A stretch of 64,000 bases of DNA from Clostridia bacterium (GTDB lineage: Bacteria > Bacillota > Clostridia > Lachnospirales > Bianqueaceae). Location: positions 1-64,000 of the forward strand of contig CAAFMN010000024.1 of the NCBI GenBank assembly GCA_900764045.1, in the 5' to 3' direction. The first letter of the stretch is position 1; the number at the start of each line of letters is the position of its first letter. This document shows positions 16,903-26,235 of this stretch, piece by piece. Under the pieces are notes generated by a model. It saw only the letters and a program-made list of their open reading frames with translations. It was not told where the DNA came from and made no database searches. The position numbers were made by a program, and so were the translations under genes.

Positions 16903-17912
16903 ACTTCACCCTGCTTTCTGCGGCGGGCCTCCAGGCGCAGATCCGGCCCATAAAAACGATAGAGCGTAAAGTTACCCGCCAGACGGGAAGAGAAGCGGTC
17001 GCCGTAGGCGGCGGCAAGCTCTTTGAAGGTAAGATTGGTAGAGATCAGCGTAGAGCGCTGATCCAAAATCCGCTGGTTAATACAATGAAACAGTTCCGTA
17101 ACTGACAGGCTGTTGGAGAACTCCGTACCCAGATCATCGATGATCAGAAAATCACAGCTATAGATGAAATCCAGAGAGAAAGAAGCCTGGGGGGTTCTTG
17201 CGCGATCACGGAAACGTTCGCTTTCCAGCCTCGCGCATAAGTCATAGGCAGTTACATAGAGAACGGTGTAGCCGCGGTCCAGAATCTCTTTGGCGATGCA
17301 ATTGGCCATAAAGGTTTTTCCCGTTCCCGTTGTTCCGGTAAAGAGAAAATTCTGCCCGTTTTGCGGAGTGAAATTCTGAATGGCAGTTGTGAGTCCGCGG
17401 AGGATCTTGGTGATATTCTGCCGCGGAGAGACGAGCTCCGCGCCAAAGGGCTGGGCGGAGAAGAGACTCAGATCAAAGGTAGAACGATTCTCTCTGGCAA
17501 GGATCCGGCGCAGTCCGGACTGGTCATACGCGGCGTCGATCAGCTTCTGCTGCAGACAGCGGCATCTCTGATGATCGACATATCCGGTATCTTTGCAGAT
17601 GGGACAGGTATAGTGCATCTCCATATAGTCTTCCGGAAAACCGGCAGAACGCAGCAGAGCTTTTTTCTGCTGAAAAAGCTCGTCCATGTGGGAACGCAGC
17701 TTGGAGAGAGCCAGCGCCGGGTCGTGCCCATTCTGCAGATAGGCGCGCATGGCATTCAGGCTGAAGGATTCAATTTCGCTGTCGATGGCTTTCACCTGCG
17801 GCAGCCTTGCGTAAACCTCGTTGACGCGGCCGTCCTTGGCATCCTTTTCCCGCTGCAGACGGATTTCGTATTCCTGCAGAATTTCCCGCAGTTTGCTTTC
17901 TGGAATAGGCAT
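16899..17912 (-). CDS. dnaI: DnaI/DnaC-like helicase loader ATPase
   Basis: A 337-residue AAA+ protein. The N-terminal part is helical, followed by a zinc-finger-like CPICKDTGYVDHQRCRC (about residues 103-119). The ATPase domain has Walker A FTGTTGTGKTF, Walker B FLIIDDLGTE and a sensor-like LISTNLTFKEL. The protein should help load the replicative helicase at origins or restart sites. It lies 29 bp downstream of the DnaD-like gene, a common pairing in clostridia where the two act together in primosome assembly. SD GGAGGAAGAGCC precedes the ATG. It overlaps the methyltransferase start by 4 bp. Confidence 0.9.
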   Translation of the reverse strand: MPIPESKLREILQEYEIRLQREKDAKDGRVNEVYARLPQVKAIDSEIESFSLNAMRAYLQNGHDPALALSKLRSHMDELFQQKKALLRSAGFPEDYMEMHYTCPICKDTGYVDHQRCRCLQQKLIDAAYDQSGLRRILARENRSTFDLSLFSAQPFGAELVSPRQNITKILRGLTTAIQNFTPQNGQNFLFTGTTGTGKTFMANCIAKEILDRGYTVLYVTAYDLCARLESERFRDRARTPQASFSLDFIYSCDFLIIDDLGTEFSNSLSVTELFHCINQRILDQRSTLISTNLTFKELAAAYGDRFSSRLAGNFTLYRFYGPDLRLEARRRKQGEV

Positions 17913-17941
17913 GGCTCTTCCTCCATAAAATATGATATGTA

Positions 17942-19000
17942 TCAGTTTTCCTGCAGATGACGATAAGAAAGATCGCTCAGTTCCTGTTCCAGCGCGTCAT
18001 AATTGATATCATTGCGCTGTGTGTAATTCAGGAAAGCATTCTTATTCCGAGCCGTTTTGGAACGGGACGGAGCTGTCTGCGGGATGGACTGCTGGTATGC
18101 TTCGTCCAGGGCTTTGAGTTCGGTTGTGGTATGTACGCCCTTGCTGTGCCAGTCGGATAGGATTCCTTCAGTATAGGAAAAGCTGGGACTGTTGGTCCGG
18201 GTTCGTGTCCTGCGGCAGGCTTCCAGAAGCATCTCAAGGTTCATCTGGTATTGATTCATCCAGCGGTCGATGGTCGCGCAATCTGTATCGGAAGGATAAC
18301 GGCTGACACCCAGTGTTTTCAAGATGGGACGGTATATATCCAGACGCTTGATGTAGAGCTGGGCTTCGGCGAGAGAAGAGATCCCATGATCGGACCAATC
18401 CTGCACGACCCGTTCCATATACCGCAGATCCCGGTGTCCGTTGCGAACACAGTATCCGATCAGATACTCGATGACATCCAACGGGAGACGGTAATAATCG
18501 TAGAAGCTGTAAAGGGTGGACAGATTTGGCTGGCTCAGGACCTGTCCGAGATATTCGGAAGCGGTGGAAAAGAGGCGCTGAATCTGCGCGTCCCTGCTGT
18601 AGAGGCTCAGCTCGTCCGGAGAGTAGGTAGGCTTTTGTTCTACACGGATTACCTTGGAAAACGTGGGCTGGGGCACTTCCTCCTTAACGGGATCGGGCGG
18701 CGTAGGCTCCGTACCGTTTAAGAATTGAAGCTCCAGATTGTCCCGGCTTCCGCCGATCCGCAGGAGGCCGCAGTTTTCCCAATACCGCAACGCTTCCAGT
18801 ACATCGGATTCGATCATATGGAGAGTGGAAGCGGCCGCCGTCGTTGTGAGCGTAGCGTCGGAGTGAAGGCTGCAATGCAGAAAATACAGATAGACCTTGA
18901 CATAGGTGCCGTTTGCGGATGGCATATACTGTGTAAGAAAGGTATCCGAAACGGGAGTGTAGGATGAGAATGGGGATGGGGCAAAGGAAATCGCGGGCAT
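17942..19000 (-). CDS. DnaD-domain primosome protein
   Basis: A 352-residue protein with an N-terminal winged-helix-like region (residues 30-90, including LEALRYWENCGLLRIGG) and two DnaD/DnaB2-type helical domains. The first is near 140-220 (LYSFYDYYRLPLDVIEYLIG) and the second near 225-300. DnaD domains bind DNA and recruit the helicase loader. The gene starts the DnaD-DnaI-methyltransferase unit, with an AGAAGGAGG site and a consensus promoter. A proline-rich linker (TEPTPPDPVKEEVPQPT) separates the winged helix from the DnaD part. Confidence 0.88.
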   Translation of the reverse strand: MPAISFAPSPFSSYTPVSDTFLTQYMPSANGTYVKVYLYFLHCSLHSDATLTTTAAASTLHMIESDVLEALRYWENCGLLRIGGSRDNLELQFLNGTEPTPPDPVKEEVPQPTFSKVIRVEQKPTYSPDELSLYSRDAQIQRLFSTASEYLGQVLSQPNLSTLYSFYDYYRLPLDVIEYLIGYCVRNGHRDLRYMERVVQDWSDHGISSLAEAQLYIKRLDIYRPILKTLGVSRYPSDTDCATIDRWMNQYQMNLEMLLEACRRTRTRTNSPSFSYTEGILSDWHSKGVHTTTELKALDEAYQQSIPQTAPSRSKTARNKNAFLNYTQRNDINYDALEQELSDLSYRHLQEN

Positions 19001-19098
19001 GATAAGCCTCCTTCTGTAGATAAAGGACGGAACTCGGGTCCTGTAGAATTGACTGGTATCAAGTAGCCGGAGTTTGTCCGGGCTTTTTGTATGAAATG

Positions 19099-19127
19099 AT
19101 TATAGCCTATTTTCTCTTTTTTGTGAA
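19099..19127 (-). promoter_or_regulatory. Promoter of the dnaD-dnaI unit
   Basis: On the minus strand TTCACA (19122-19127), a 17-bp spacer and TATAAT (19099-19104). Confidence 0.7.
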
Positions 19128-19225
19128 GGGGGAAGATATACACCAGGGGAAAACGATAAGTAGTCCACATAGCGGTGGATAAGTGGAGATCTCTATTTTT
19201 TATACGGATCCTTGGGATTTTTCCA

Positions 19226-19279
19226 TAAAAAAATATCCACATCGCGTATACGGAAGATCCCGAATAGCAATGTGGATAT
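19226..19279 (-). terminator. Terminator of murC
   Basis: ATATCCACAT (19233-19242) pairs with ATGTGGATAT (19270-19279) around a 27-nt loop, and on the minus strand the stem is followed by seven T residues. It lies 10 bp past the murC stop. The stem arms also resemble DnaA boxes (see findings). The rest of the 289-bp gap 19001-19289 holds the dnaD promoter and no gene. Confidence 0.75.
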
Positions 19280-19289
19280 TGTGGATATC

Positions 19290-20645
19290 TTATCTGGAGA
19301 GTAGATCTTCGCCGATAGTTACGACATCTCCGGCTCCCATAGTTATCAACATATCATGTGGACAACATTTTTTTGATAAAAAGTCTTCGATTTCTGTGAA
19401 AGAGCCGAAGTAGTAGGCATCCTTTCCGAGAGCCTTCAATGCGTCCGAGATCTGGCGGGAATGAATGTCTCCGGGGTCCTTTTCGCGGCTGGCGGAGTAG
19501 ATATCAGCCAGAACGATATGATCGGCCAGGGACAGAGCGGAAACAAAATCGTTGAAGAAGGCCTTGGTCCGACTGTAGGTATGGGGCTGGAACACCACAT
19601 AGAGCTCTCCTTGTACGACCTCTCTGGCTGCCTTCAGGGTCGCGCGGATCTCCGAAGGGTGATGGGCATAGTCGTCGATGATCTGGCAGCCGCCCATGGT
19701 TCCTTTGTATTCAAAACGCTTTTTTGGGCTGTGGTATTGCGCGAGTCCGGACTGGATTTTATCGAAAGAGATTCCGCTGTACAATGCGGCGCCGACGGCG
19801 CACAGACAATCAAAAATATTGTGCGAGCCGGGAACGTGGATCGTAATGCGTCCCAGATCCTGTCCTTGATAGATACAGGAAAAGCTGCTGCCCAGATGAT
19901 TTTCGGAAGGACGGATATCCGCTGCCGTCAGATCAGCGGAAGGATCAGTCAGAGAGACGGTCAGCATTTTGCCGGTATAATCCGGGAAAAGGGGCTGGTA
20001 GTCTTTATTGAGAACGAGGCAGCCGCCCGGCTTCAGCCCTGCGACATATTTACGGAAAGAATCCACCATGCGTTCATAGGTCTTGAAATAGTCCAGATGC
20101 TCCGCTTCGACGTTGAGTACGATTCCGATTTCCGGATGGAAATGAAGAAAACTGTCAGAGTATTCGCAGGCCTCGGCGATGAAGTAATCGGAATGTCCGA
20201 TGCGGTAATTGCTGTGCAGATTCTCCAGAATACCGCCGATCGTAATTGTCGGATCCTTGTCGGCCTCCAGAAAGATGTAGGACAGCATGGTGCTGGTGCT
20301 GGTCTTGCCATGAGTTCCGGCAATACCAATGGAGTGTGTGTATTCGTCCATCAGCTCGCCCAGAAGGACGGAACGCTCAATGACCCGCGGAACCTGCGCA
20401 CGGGCCGCGATAAGCTCCGGATTATCCTCGTGAACCGCCGCGGTAAAGACTACAACATCAATCCCCGGCGTAATATTTTCAGCACGCTGTCCGATGACAA
20501 CCGTGATTCCTTGTTCTTCTAGAGAACGGGTGACAGCGGTAGCCTTCAGATCAGAGCCGGTAACCTGATATCCACGGGATTTCAGGATGCACGCAAGGCT
20601 GCTCATGCTGATGCCACCGATGCCTATAAAATGAATATGTTTCAT
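19290..20645 (-). CDS. murC: UDP-N-acetylmuramate--L-alanine ligase
   Basis: A 451-residue cytoplasmic enzyme that adds L-Ala to UDP-MurNAc using ATP, the first amino-acid step of peptidoglycan stem-peptide synthesis. The N-terminal Rossmann domain starts MKHIHFIGIGGISMS. The ATP loop is GTHGKTSTS (about 110-118). The central EACEYSDSFLHF and the C-terminal DDYAHHPSEI and FQPHTYSRT are Mur-ligase signatures. The start at 20645 has AGAGAGG 7 bp upstream; an alternative ATG eight codons earlier lacks a good site. Transcribed alone, divergently from the GlmU-like gene. Confidence 0.97.
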   Translation of the reverse strand: MKHIHFIGIGGISMSSLACILKSRGYQVTGSDLKATAVTRSLEEQGITVVIGQRAENITPGIDVVVFTAAVHEDNPELIAARAQVPRVIERSVLLGELMDEYTHSIGIAGTHGKTSTSTMLSYIFLEADKDPTITIGGILENLHSNYRIGHSDYFIAEACEYSDSFLHFHPEIGIVLNVEAEHLDYFKTYERMVDSFRKYVAGLKPGGCLVLNKDYQPLFPDYTGKMLTVSLTDPSADLTAADIRPSENHLGSSFSCIYQGQDLGRITIHVPGSHNIFDCLCAVGAALYSGISFDKIQSGLAQYHSPKKRFEYKGTMGGCQIIDDYAHHPSEIRATLKAAREVVQGELYVVFQPHTYSRTKAFFNDFVSALSLADHIVLADIYSASREKDPGDIHSRQISDALKALGKDAYYFGSFTEIEDFLSKKCCPHDMLITMGAGDVVTIGEDLLSR

Positions 20646-20707
20646 AAAAGACCTCTCTGTAATTGTCATATAATAATCTATGAGGAAAGATCCCCCTAAA
20701 CTATATC

Positions 20708-20735
20708 AGTATATCATATTTTTCGGATTTGTAAA
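20708..20735 (-). promoter_or_regulatory. Promoter of murC
   Basis: On the minus strand TTTACA (20730-20735), a 16-bp spacer and TATACT (20708-20713). Confidence 0.6.
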
Positions 20736-20756
20736 GTTTTTTTGCTGAAAATGGGG

Positions 20757-20785
20757 TTGACCGAAATTGAAAAAATCAGTATAAT
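20757..20785 (+). promoter_or_regulatory. Promoter of the glmU-like-pth-mfd-prsA operon
   Basis: TTGACC (20757-20762), a 17-bp spacer and TATAAT (20780-20785), about 36 bp before the start codon. Confidence 0.85.
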
Positions 20786-20821
20786 GAAGGCTGCATCAGT
20801 CAGAAAGGATAAAGAGAGAAT

Positions 20822-22084
20822 ATGGGAAAACAATGGAATGCGGTTTTGATCGCGGGAACAGAAGGAGCAATGCCGATTGGGCTTGCTGAAATATTGGGAC
20901 GTCCGATGATTGAGTATGTGATACAGGCATTACAGAAAGCCGGGGTCGAGGAGATCTGTATCTTGGCGCCGGGGGCCGAGAAGGCATATCAGGAGGCGCT
21001 GGAGGGTTCATCCAAGGTTCGGATCCTGAGCGAAGGCGGTTTGGCTATAGAAGCGCAGAGGATGGAGACCGGCGCGGATATTGTGGTGATGAGCGCGAAT
21101 GTGCCGCTTGTGACGGCACAGGAGTTGGAAGAACTTGTACTGGTGCATCAGGAACACGGCAACGCGGCAACATACTATATGCCCAAGGCAGATACGATGC
21201 TGCCGGTCATGAGCCGGGAAAAGGGCTTTTGCTTTTGCTTCCGCGCAGAATATCTCGCCGATGCGCTGGAGGCCGTATCGCATTATGCGGCGACGGATAT
21301 TCTGACTCGGGTCATCTCCGACGGAGGCCGTGTGGAACAGAGAATTCTGCCGAACGGCGGGGTTTTTGAGATTGTGAGAAACCGTATGCAGATGGCGGAG
21401 GCTCTGCGTTGCCTGCAGCTTAGAATCAATCGGGAGCATATGATGGCCGGCGTTACAATCATGGCGCCGGAAAATACCTATATTGCACCGGAGGTGCAGA
21501 TTGGTGAGAACACGCTGATCTATCCGGGAACCTACCTGGAAGGAACGACCCGGATCGGGAGAAATTGCGTAATCGGGCCGAATTCCAGAATCGTTTCTTC
21601 GGAAATCGGAGATGGGACGGAGGCGGCGTATTCTACGGTACTGGAGAGCCGTATCGGCCGCAATACCCATGTCGGCCCTTATGCCTATGTGCGCCCCAAC
21701 AGCCATATCGGAAACGATGTAAAGGTGGGAGATTTTGTCGAGATCAAGAACTCCAATATTGGCGATGGTACCAAGATGTCGCATCTGACCTACGTGGGCG
21801 ACGCGGATGTAGGAGAGCGCATCAATTTTGGCTGCGGGACGGTAGTCGTCAATTATGATGGTGTACACAAATTCCGCACGGTGATTGAGGATGACGTATT
21901 TGTAGGATGCAATACCAATCTGGTATCCCCGGTACATGTTCAGAAGGGAGCCTTTATCGCAGCGGGTTCCACCATCACAGAGAATGTACCGGAGAAGGCG
22001 TTGGCGGTAGCGAGGGCGAGACAGGTCAACAAAGAGGGCTGGCTCAGTCCCAAGGATCGGGCTAAACAGGAAAAGGGCGAATGA
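20822..22084 (+). CDS. glmU: GlmU-like protein with degenerate uridylyltransferase domain
   Basis: A 420-residue protein with the two-domain GlmU layout. The C-terminal left-handed beta-helix looks complete: YVRPNSHIG, KNSNIGDGTKMSHLTYVGDA, the catalytic-His region, NYDGVHKFRT and the terminal NKEGW. It should acetylate glucosamine-1-phosphate. The N-terminal domain keeps the fold but has lost the pyrophosphorylase signatures: the usual LAAGxGTRM...PK reads LIAGTEGAMPIGLAEILG, the GDVPL metal-binding Asp is replaced in SANVPLVT, and QPLGTGHA and GYGRI are absent. It is also about 35 residues shorter than standard GlmU. UDP-GlcNAc formation may therefore need another enzyme. Operon order with pth and mfd is typical of clostridia, where prs often lies between. 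Confidence 0.85.
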   Translation: MGKQWNAVLIAGTEGAMPIGLAEILGRPMIEYVIQALQKAGVEEICILAPGAEKAYQEALEGSSKVRILSEGGLAIEAQRMETGADIVVMSANVPLVTAQELEELVLVHQEHGNAATYYMPKADTMLPVMSREKGFCFCFRAEYLADALEAVSHYAATDILTRVISDGGRVEQRILPNGGVFEIVRNRMQMAEALRCLQLRINREHMMAGVTIMAPENTYIAPEVQIGENTLIYPGTYLEGTTRIGRNCVIGPNSRIVSSEIGDGTEAAYSTVLESRIGRNTHVGPYAYVRPNSHIGNDVKVGDFVEIKNSNIGDGTKMSHLTYVGDADVGERINFGCGTVVVNYDGVHKFRTVIEDDVFVGCNTNLVSPVHVQKGAFIAAGSTITENVPEKALAVARARQVNKEGWLSPKDRAKQEKGE

Positions 22085-22091
22085 GAAAACA

Positions 22092-22682
22092 ATGTATCTG
22101 ATAGCAGGTTTGGGAAATCCAGAGGGAAAGTATGCGGCTACACGGCACAATGTGGGATTCGAAGCGGCGGAATGCCTGAGAAAAAAGCTCGGGTGCGGCC
22201 TTCCCAGAATCCGTTTCCATGCGGATATCGCGCAGGGAAAGGTAGGAACAGAGAATGTGATGGTTGTCCGGCCATTGACCTATATGAATTTAAGCGGGAC
22301 AGCGATTCGGGAGATTGCCGATTTTTATAAAATTGCGCCGGATCATGTGATCGTGATGTGTGACGACGTGAGTATTCCGTTCGGCCATCTGCGGCTGCGT
22401 CCGAACGGTTCGGCAGGCGGGCATAACGGCCTGAAGAACATCATCGAGCAGCTGGGCAGCCAGAATTTTATGAGAATCCGTATCGGTGTGGGAGAAAAGC
22501 CTGCCGGATGGGATCTGGCGGATTATGTACTGTGCCGCATGAGTGCCGAAGAGCAGCAGCAGATCGGGGAGACGGCCGCGCAGGCTGCGGAAGCCGCGGT
22601 CTGCATCATCGAGCAGGGACTGGGAAAGGCGATGAATCGGTTTAATACACCGCGTGTCAAGCCGGAGCAGGAGAAGAAATAA
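22092..22682 (+). CDS. pth: Peptidyl-tRNA hydrolase
   Basis: A 196-residue enzyme that recycles tRNA from peptidyl-tRNAs dropped by the ribosome. Signatures: YLIAGLGNPEGKYAATRHNVGFEA with the catalytic His in RHNVGF, PLTYMNLSGTAI, MCDDVSIPFGHLRLRPNGSAGGHNGLK with the catalytic Asp and the second active-site region, and a C-terminal helical lid. Length is normal. It starts 7 bp after the GlmU-like gene and ends 1 bp before mfd, so the genes are co-transcribed. Confidence 0.97.
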   Translation: MYLIAGLGNPEGKYAATRHNVGFEAAECLRKKLGCGLPRIRFHADIAQGKVGTENVMVVRPLTYMNLSGTAIREIADFYKIAPDHVIVMCDDVSIPFGHLRLRPNGSAGGHNGLKNIIEQLGSQNFMRIRIGVGEKPAGWDLADYVLCRMSAEEQQQIGETAAQAAEAAVCIIEQGLGKAMNRFNTPRVKPEQEKK

Positions 22683-22683
22683 T

Positions 22684-25600
22684 ATGCGTGGAATTTTTCA
22701 ACCGGCACTTGAGTTTCCGGGATATGGACAGATAAAAGCACGGGCGCTTGCAAAAGAGCCGGTGCTTGTTTCTGGTATCGGAGAGGGAGTACAGGACTAT
22801 CTGGCGGCCGCGCTGGCCGAGGACATGGACAGACCGATTCTGGTTGTTACGGCCAATGAAGTCAGCGCCAGGGCGGTTATGGAAAATATGCAGTTCTATC
22901 ACCCTTCCCAGACAGCGTTCTTTCCGGCCAAGGATCCGCTGTTTTACAGTGCGGATGTGCGGGGCGGAGCGATCGAGGAGCAGCGCCTGAAGGCGATTCA
23001 CGCGATTCATGAACATAAGGCCAAGGTATTGGTGGTTCCGGTGGAAGCTCTTTTTGACCGTCTGGTTCCCCATGCCGTCTTTCATGATTTTACGATCTTC
23101 AAGAAGGTCGGGCAGGAGCTGCCGCCGGAGGAGCTTGCGGAGCGTCTGGTCCATATGGGATATAGCCGTAGAGATCAGGTGGAGCATGCGGGACAGTTTT
23201 CGATTCGCGGCGGCGTAATCGATATCTATCCGTTGACGGAAGATACAGCGTATCGTGTGGAGCTCTGGGGAGATGAGATCGATTCGATCCGGGTACTGGA
23301 TACGGAGACGCAGCGCTCCGCACACCGCCTGACAGAGATGCGCATTGAACCCGCGCGGGAAATCATTGCCGATTCGGAGACAGAGCGCGCGGGTCTGGAG
23401 AGAATCCAGAAAGAGACCGAGGAAACGGCAGCGCGTTTTCAAAAGCGCGGCAAAGCAGAAGAGGCGCAGAGAATCCGGGAGATGACGGATTCCTTTTTGT
23501 ACCGGATGGACGGCGCGCGTTCCAGAACACTGGATGCTCATATCGGCTATTTTTATAAAGAGACCGAATGCATTTTGCAGTATATGCCGGAGAATACGCT
23601 GCTGATCCTGGAAGAGCCCGCGAGAATCCGGGAGAAAGTACGGACATTTCAGGAGGAAATCGCGCAGAGTATACAGGGAAGGCTGGAGAAGGGCTATCTT
23701 TTGCCGGGACAGTGCGAGCTCTTTCCAGACTTTGTTGAAGTGACACGGGTGATGCAGCAGTATGCCGGTGTATACATGTGCGGCCTTCTGGCAGCGAATC
23801 AGCAGATGTTTCCGGTCAAAGAGATCGTGCGGATGCAGAGCCGCTCCGTGAATGTACTCATGAATGAGCAGCAGGAGCTGATCCGGGATCTGCGGGACTA
23901 TACGCAAAAAGGATATCGGGTGCTTCTCTTGACAGAATCCAGTTTACGGATCCCGATGGTCATATCATACCTTCAGGAAGAGGAGATTCCCGTCCGGGGA
24001 TCGGATAAGGCAGAGGAGGCCCCTCCTCCGGGAATCGTTACCGTGATGAAGGGACAGCTGCGCCATGGCTTTGTATGCCCGGAGGGAAAGTTCGTTCTGG
24101 CAGTGCAGCAGGAGTCCGCGGCAAGGCAGAAGAAGAAAAAACGCCGCCGTAAATTCAAAGAGGGACAGAAGATCGGCACTTTCAGCGAGCTGACAGTGGG
24201 CGATTATGTGGTCCATGAGACGCACGGCGTAGGAATCTATCAGGGAATCGTTCAGCTGGATTCCGACGATGCCTGCAGGGACTATTTTAAGATTCTGTAT
24301 CGGGACGGAGGAGTGCTGTATGTACCGACAACTTCTCTGGATATGCTGCAGCGTTATGTGGGCGGAGAAGATGCCAAACCAAAGGTAAACCGCCTGGGAG
24401 GCCAGGAATGGCAGCGCGCTAAAAATAAAGTAAAAGAGTCGGTTGCCAAGCTTGCAGAGGATCTGATTCAGCTCTATGCGGAACGGGAAGCCAGGCAGGG
24501 ATTCGCTTTTTCCAAAGACAGCGTATGGCAGAGGGAGTTTGAAGAGAGCTTTCCTTATGAGGAGACAGAGGATCAGCTGAACGCCATTGAAGATACCAAG
24601 CATGACATGGAGAGCCATAAGATTATGGACCGCCTGATCTGCGGCGATGTCGGCTATGGTAAGACCGAGATTGCCATCCGTGCGGCGTTCAAGGCAGTGC
24701 AGGACGGTAAGCAGGTGGCAATCCTGGCTCCGACAACGATCCTTGCGCAGCAGCATTACAATACATTTACAGCCAGAATGCGGGAGTATCCGGTGCATAT
24801 CGATCTGCTCTCCCGTTTCCGCACGAAAAAACAGATTGCAGAGGCGCTGCGGGGCGCGGCGGCCGGAACCGTGGACATTCTGATCGGAACCCACAGGATT
24901 CTGTCGAAGGATGTAAAGTTTAAGGATCTGGGGCTTCTGATCGTGGACGAGGAGCAGCGGTTCGGCGTCAGCCATAAGGAAAAGATCAAAGCGCTGCAAA
25001 AGGACGTGGATGTTCTGACGCTGACGGCGACACCGATTCCGAGAACGCTTCACATGAGCATGTCCGGAATCCGGGACATGAGTGTTCTGGAGGAACCGCC
25101 GCAGGAGCGGCATCCGATTCAGACCTTTGTCATGGAAGAAGATGAGGAGCTGATCCGTGAAGCGATTTATCGGGAGATCGGGCGCGGCGGACAGGTCTTT
25201 TTCCTGTCCAACCGTGTTCAGAATATTGAGCAGCAGATGCTGCGCGTGCAGAAGCTCGCGCCGGAAGCCAGGGTTTCCTTTGCGCATGGACAGATGTCAG
25301 AGCGGGAGCTGGAGAACGTGATGATGGAATTTGTTGAAGGGGAGATCGATGTACTGGTCTGCACGACCATCATCGAGACAGGGCTCGATATCCCCAATGC
25401 CAACACAATCCTGATCGCCGACGCTGATACGATGGGGCTGGCCCAGCTGTATCAGCTGCGGGGCCGTGTCGGACGTTCGGACCGGCTGGCATATGCGTAT
25501 TTTATGTACCCTAAAAACAAAGTTTTGAAAGAGGTCGCGCAGAAACGCCTGGAGGCCATCGGAGAATTTACGGAGTTCGGCTCCGGTTTCCGGATTGCCA

Positions 25601-26235
25601 TGCGGGATCTGGAGATTCGCGGCGCAGGCAATATTTTGGGGGCAGAACAGCACGGACATATGGGAGCGGTAGGATATGAGCTATACTGCAAGCTCCTGAG
25701 AGAGGCGATGGAACAGCTGAAGAACACGCCGGTGCGTCCGACCTTCGAGACGACGATGCGGATCGGGGTGGACGCGTATATCCCATCGACTTATATATCC
25801 AACGAGGCACAGAAGCTGGAGGTATATAAGAAGATCGCGGCGATCACCAATGAAGAGGAGTATCTGGAGATGCAGGAGGAACTGTTGGATCGTTATTCAG
25901 ATATGCCGGCTCCGGTCGGGAATCTGGTGGATATCAGCTTCCTGAAGGCACTGGCCAACGAGTTGGGAGCCGACAGTCTGGAAGAGGACGGAAAAGAGCT
26001 CCGTCTGCATTTCCGTAAGGATGCTCCGTTGGATCTGGAAAAGCTCCTGAAGCTGGTGCCGCAGATGGGAAAGGGTGCGAGGATCCTTCCGAAGGAAGAC
26101 ACGCTCCGCATCATCCTGCCGTTTCCGGTAGAGAAAAAGGAAAAGGATTCTATTCGCCTGACCCGGATCCGCAAGGTGTTGGAGCAGCTGGGAAAAGCCA
26201 GACAGGAAGGAGCAGCGGAACATGAAAATCCATAA
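22684..26235 (+). CDS. mfd: Transcription-repair coupling factor Mfd
   Basis: An 1183-residue DNA translocase that removes RNA polymerase stalled at lesions and recruits UvrA. Order of parts: a degenerate UvrB-like N-terminal region (VEALFDRLVPH; RRDQVEHAGQFSIRGGVIDIYP), the polymerase-interacting domain (TVGDYVVHETHGVGIYQG, about 495-510), the RecG-like helicase core with Walker A GDVGYGKTE and box DEEQRFGV, then LTATPIPRTL, HGQM and the translocation motif region GRVGRSDR, and a C-terminal regulatory domain. The ATG at 22684 has AGGAGA just upstream. Overlaps the lipoprotein gene by 14 bp. Confidence 0.97.
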   Translation: MRGIFQPALEFPGYGQIKARALAKEPVLVSGIGEGVQDYLAAALAEDMDRPILVVTANEVSARAVMENMQFYHPSQTAFFPAKDPLFYSADVRGGAIEEQRLKAIHAIHEHKAKVLVVPVEALFDRLVPHAVFHDFTIFKKVGQELPPEELAERLVHMGYSRRDQVEHAGQFSIRGGVIDIYPLTEDTAYRVELWGDEIDSIRVLDTETQRSAHRLTEMRIEPAREIIADSETERAGLERIQKETEETAARFQKRGKAEEAQRIREMTDSFLYRMDGARSRTLDAHIGYFYKETECILQYMPENTLLILEEPARIREKVRTFQEEIAQSIQGRLEKGYLLPGQCELFPDFVEVTRVMQQYAGVYMCGLLAANQQMFPVKEIVRMQSRSVNVLMNEQQELIRDLRDYTQKGYRVLLLTESSLRIPMVISYLQEEEIPVRGSDKAEEAPPPGIVTVMKGQLRHGFVCPEGKFVLAVQQESAARQKKKKRRRKFKEGQKIGTFSELTVGDYVVHETHGVGIYQGIVQLDSDDACRDYFKILYRDGGVLYVPTTSLDMLQRYVGGEDAKPKVNRLGGQEWQRAKNKVKESVAKLAEDLIQLYAEREARQGFAFSKDSVWQREFEESFPYEETEDQLNAIEDTKHDMESHKIMDRLICGDVGYGKTEIAIRAAFKAVQDGKQVAILAPTTILAQQHYNTFTARMREYPVHIDLLSRFRTKKQIAEALRGAAAGTVDILIGTHRILSKDVKFKDLGLLIVDEEQRFGVSHKEKIKALQKDVDVLTLTATPIPRTLHMSMSGIRDMSVLEEPPQERHPIQTFVMEEDEELIREAIYREIGRGGQVFFLSNRVQNIEQQMLRVQKLAPEARVSFAHGQMSERELENVMMEFVEGEIDVLVCTTIIETGLDIPNANTILIADADTMGLAQLYQLRGRVGRSDRLAYAYFMYPKNKVLKEVAQKRLEAIGEFTEFGSGFRIAMRDLEIRGAGNILGAEQHGHMGAVGYELYCKLLREAMEQLKNTPVRPTFETTMRIGVDAYIPSTYISNEAQKLEVYKKIAAITNEEEYLEMQEELLDRYSDMPAPVGNLVDISFLKALANELGADSLEEDGKELRLHFRKDAPLDLEKLLKLVPQMGKGARILPKEDTLRIILPFPVEKKEKDSIRLTRIRKVLEQLGKARQEGAAEHENP

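Noticed and set aside
19233..19288. Replication origin
   Set aside because: The 9-mers are partly explained by the murC terminator stem, and dnaA, dnaN and an AT-rich unwinding region are absent.
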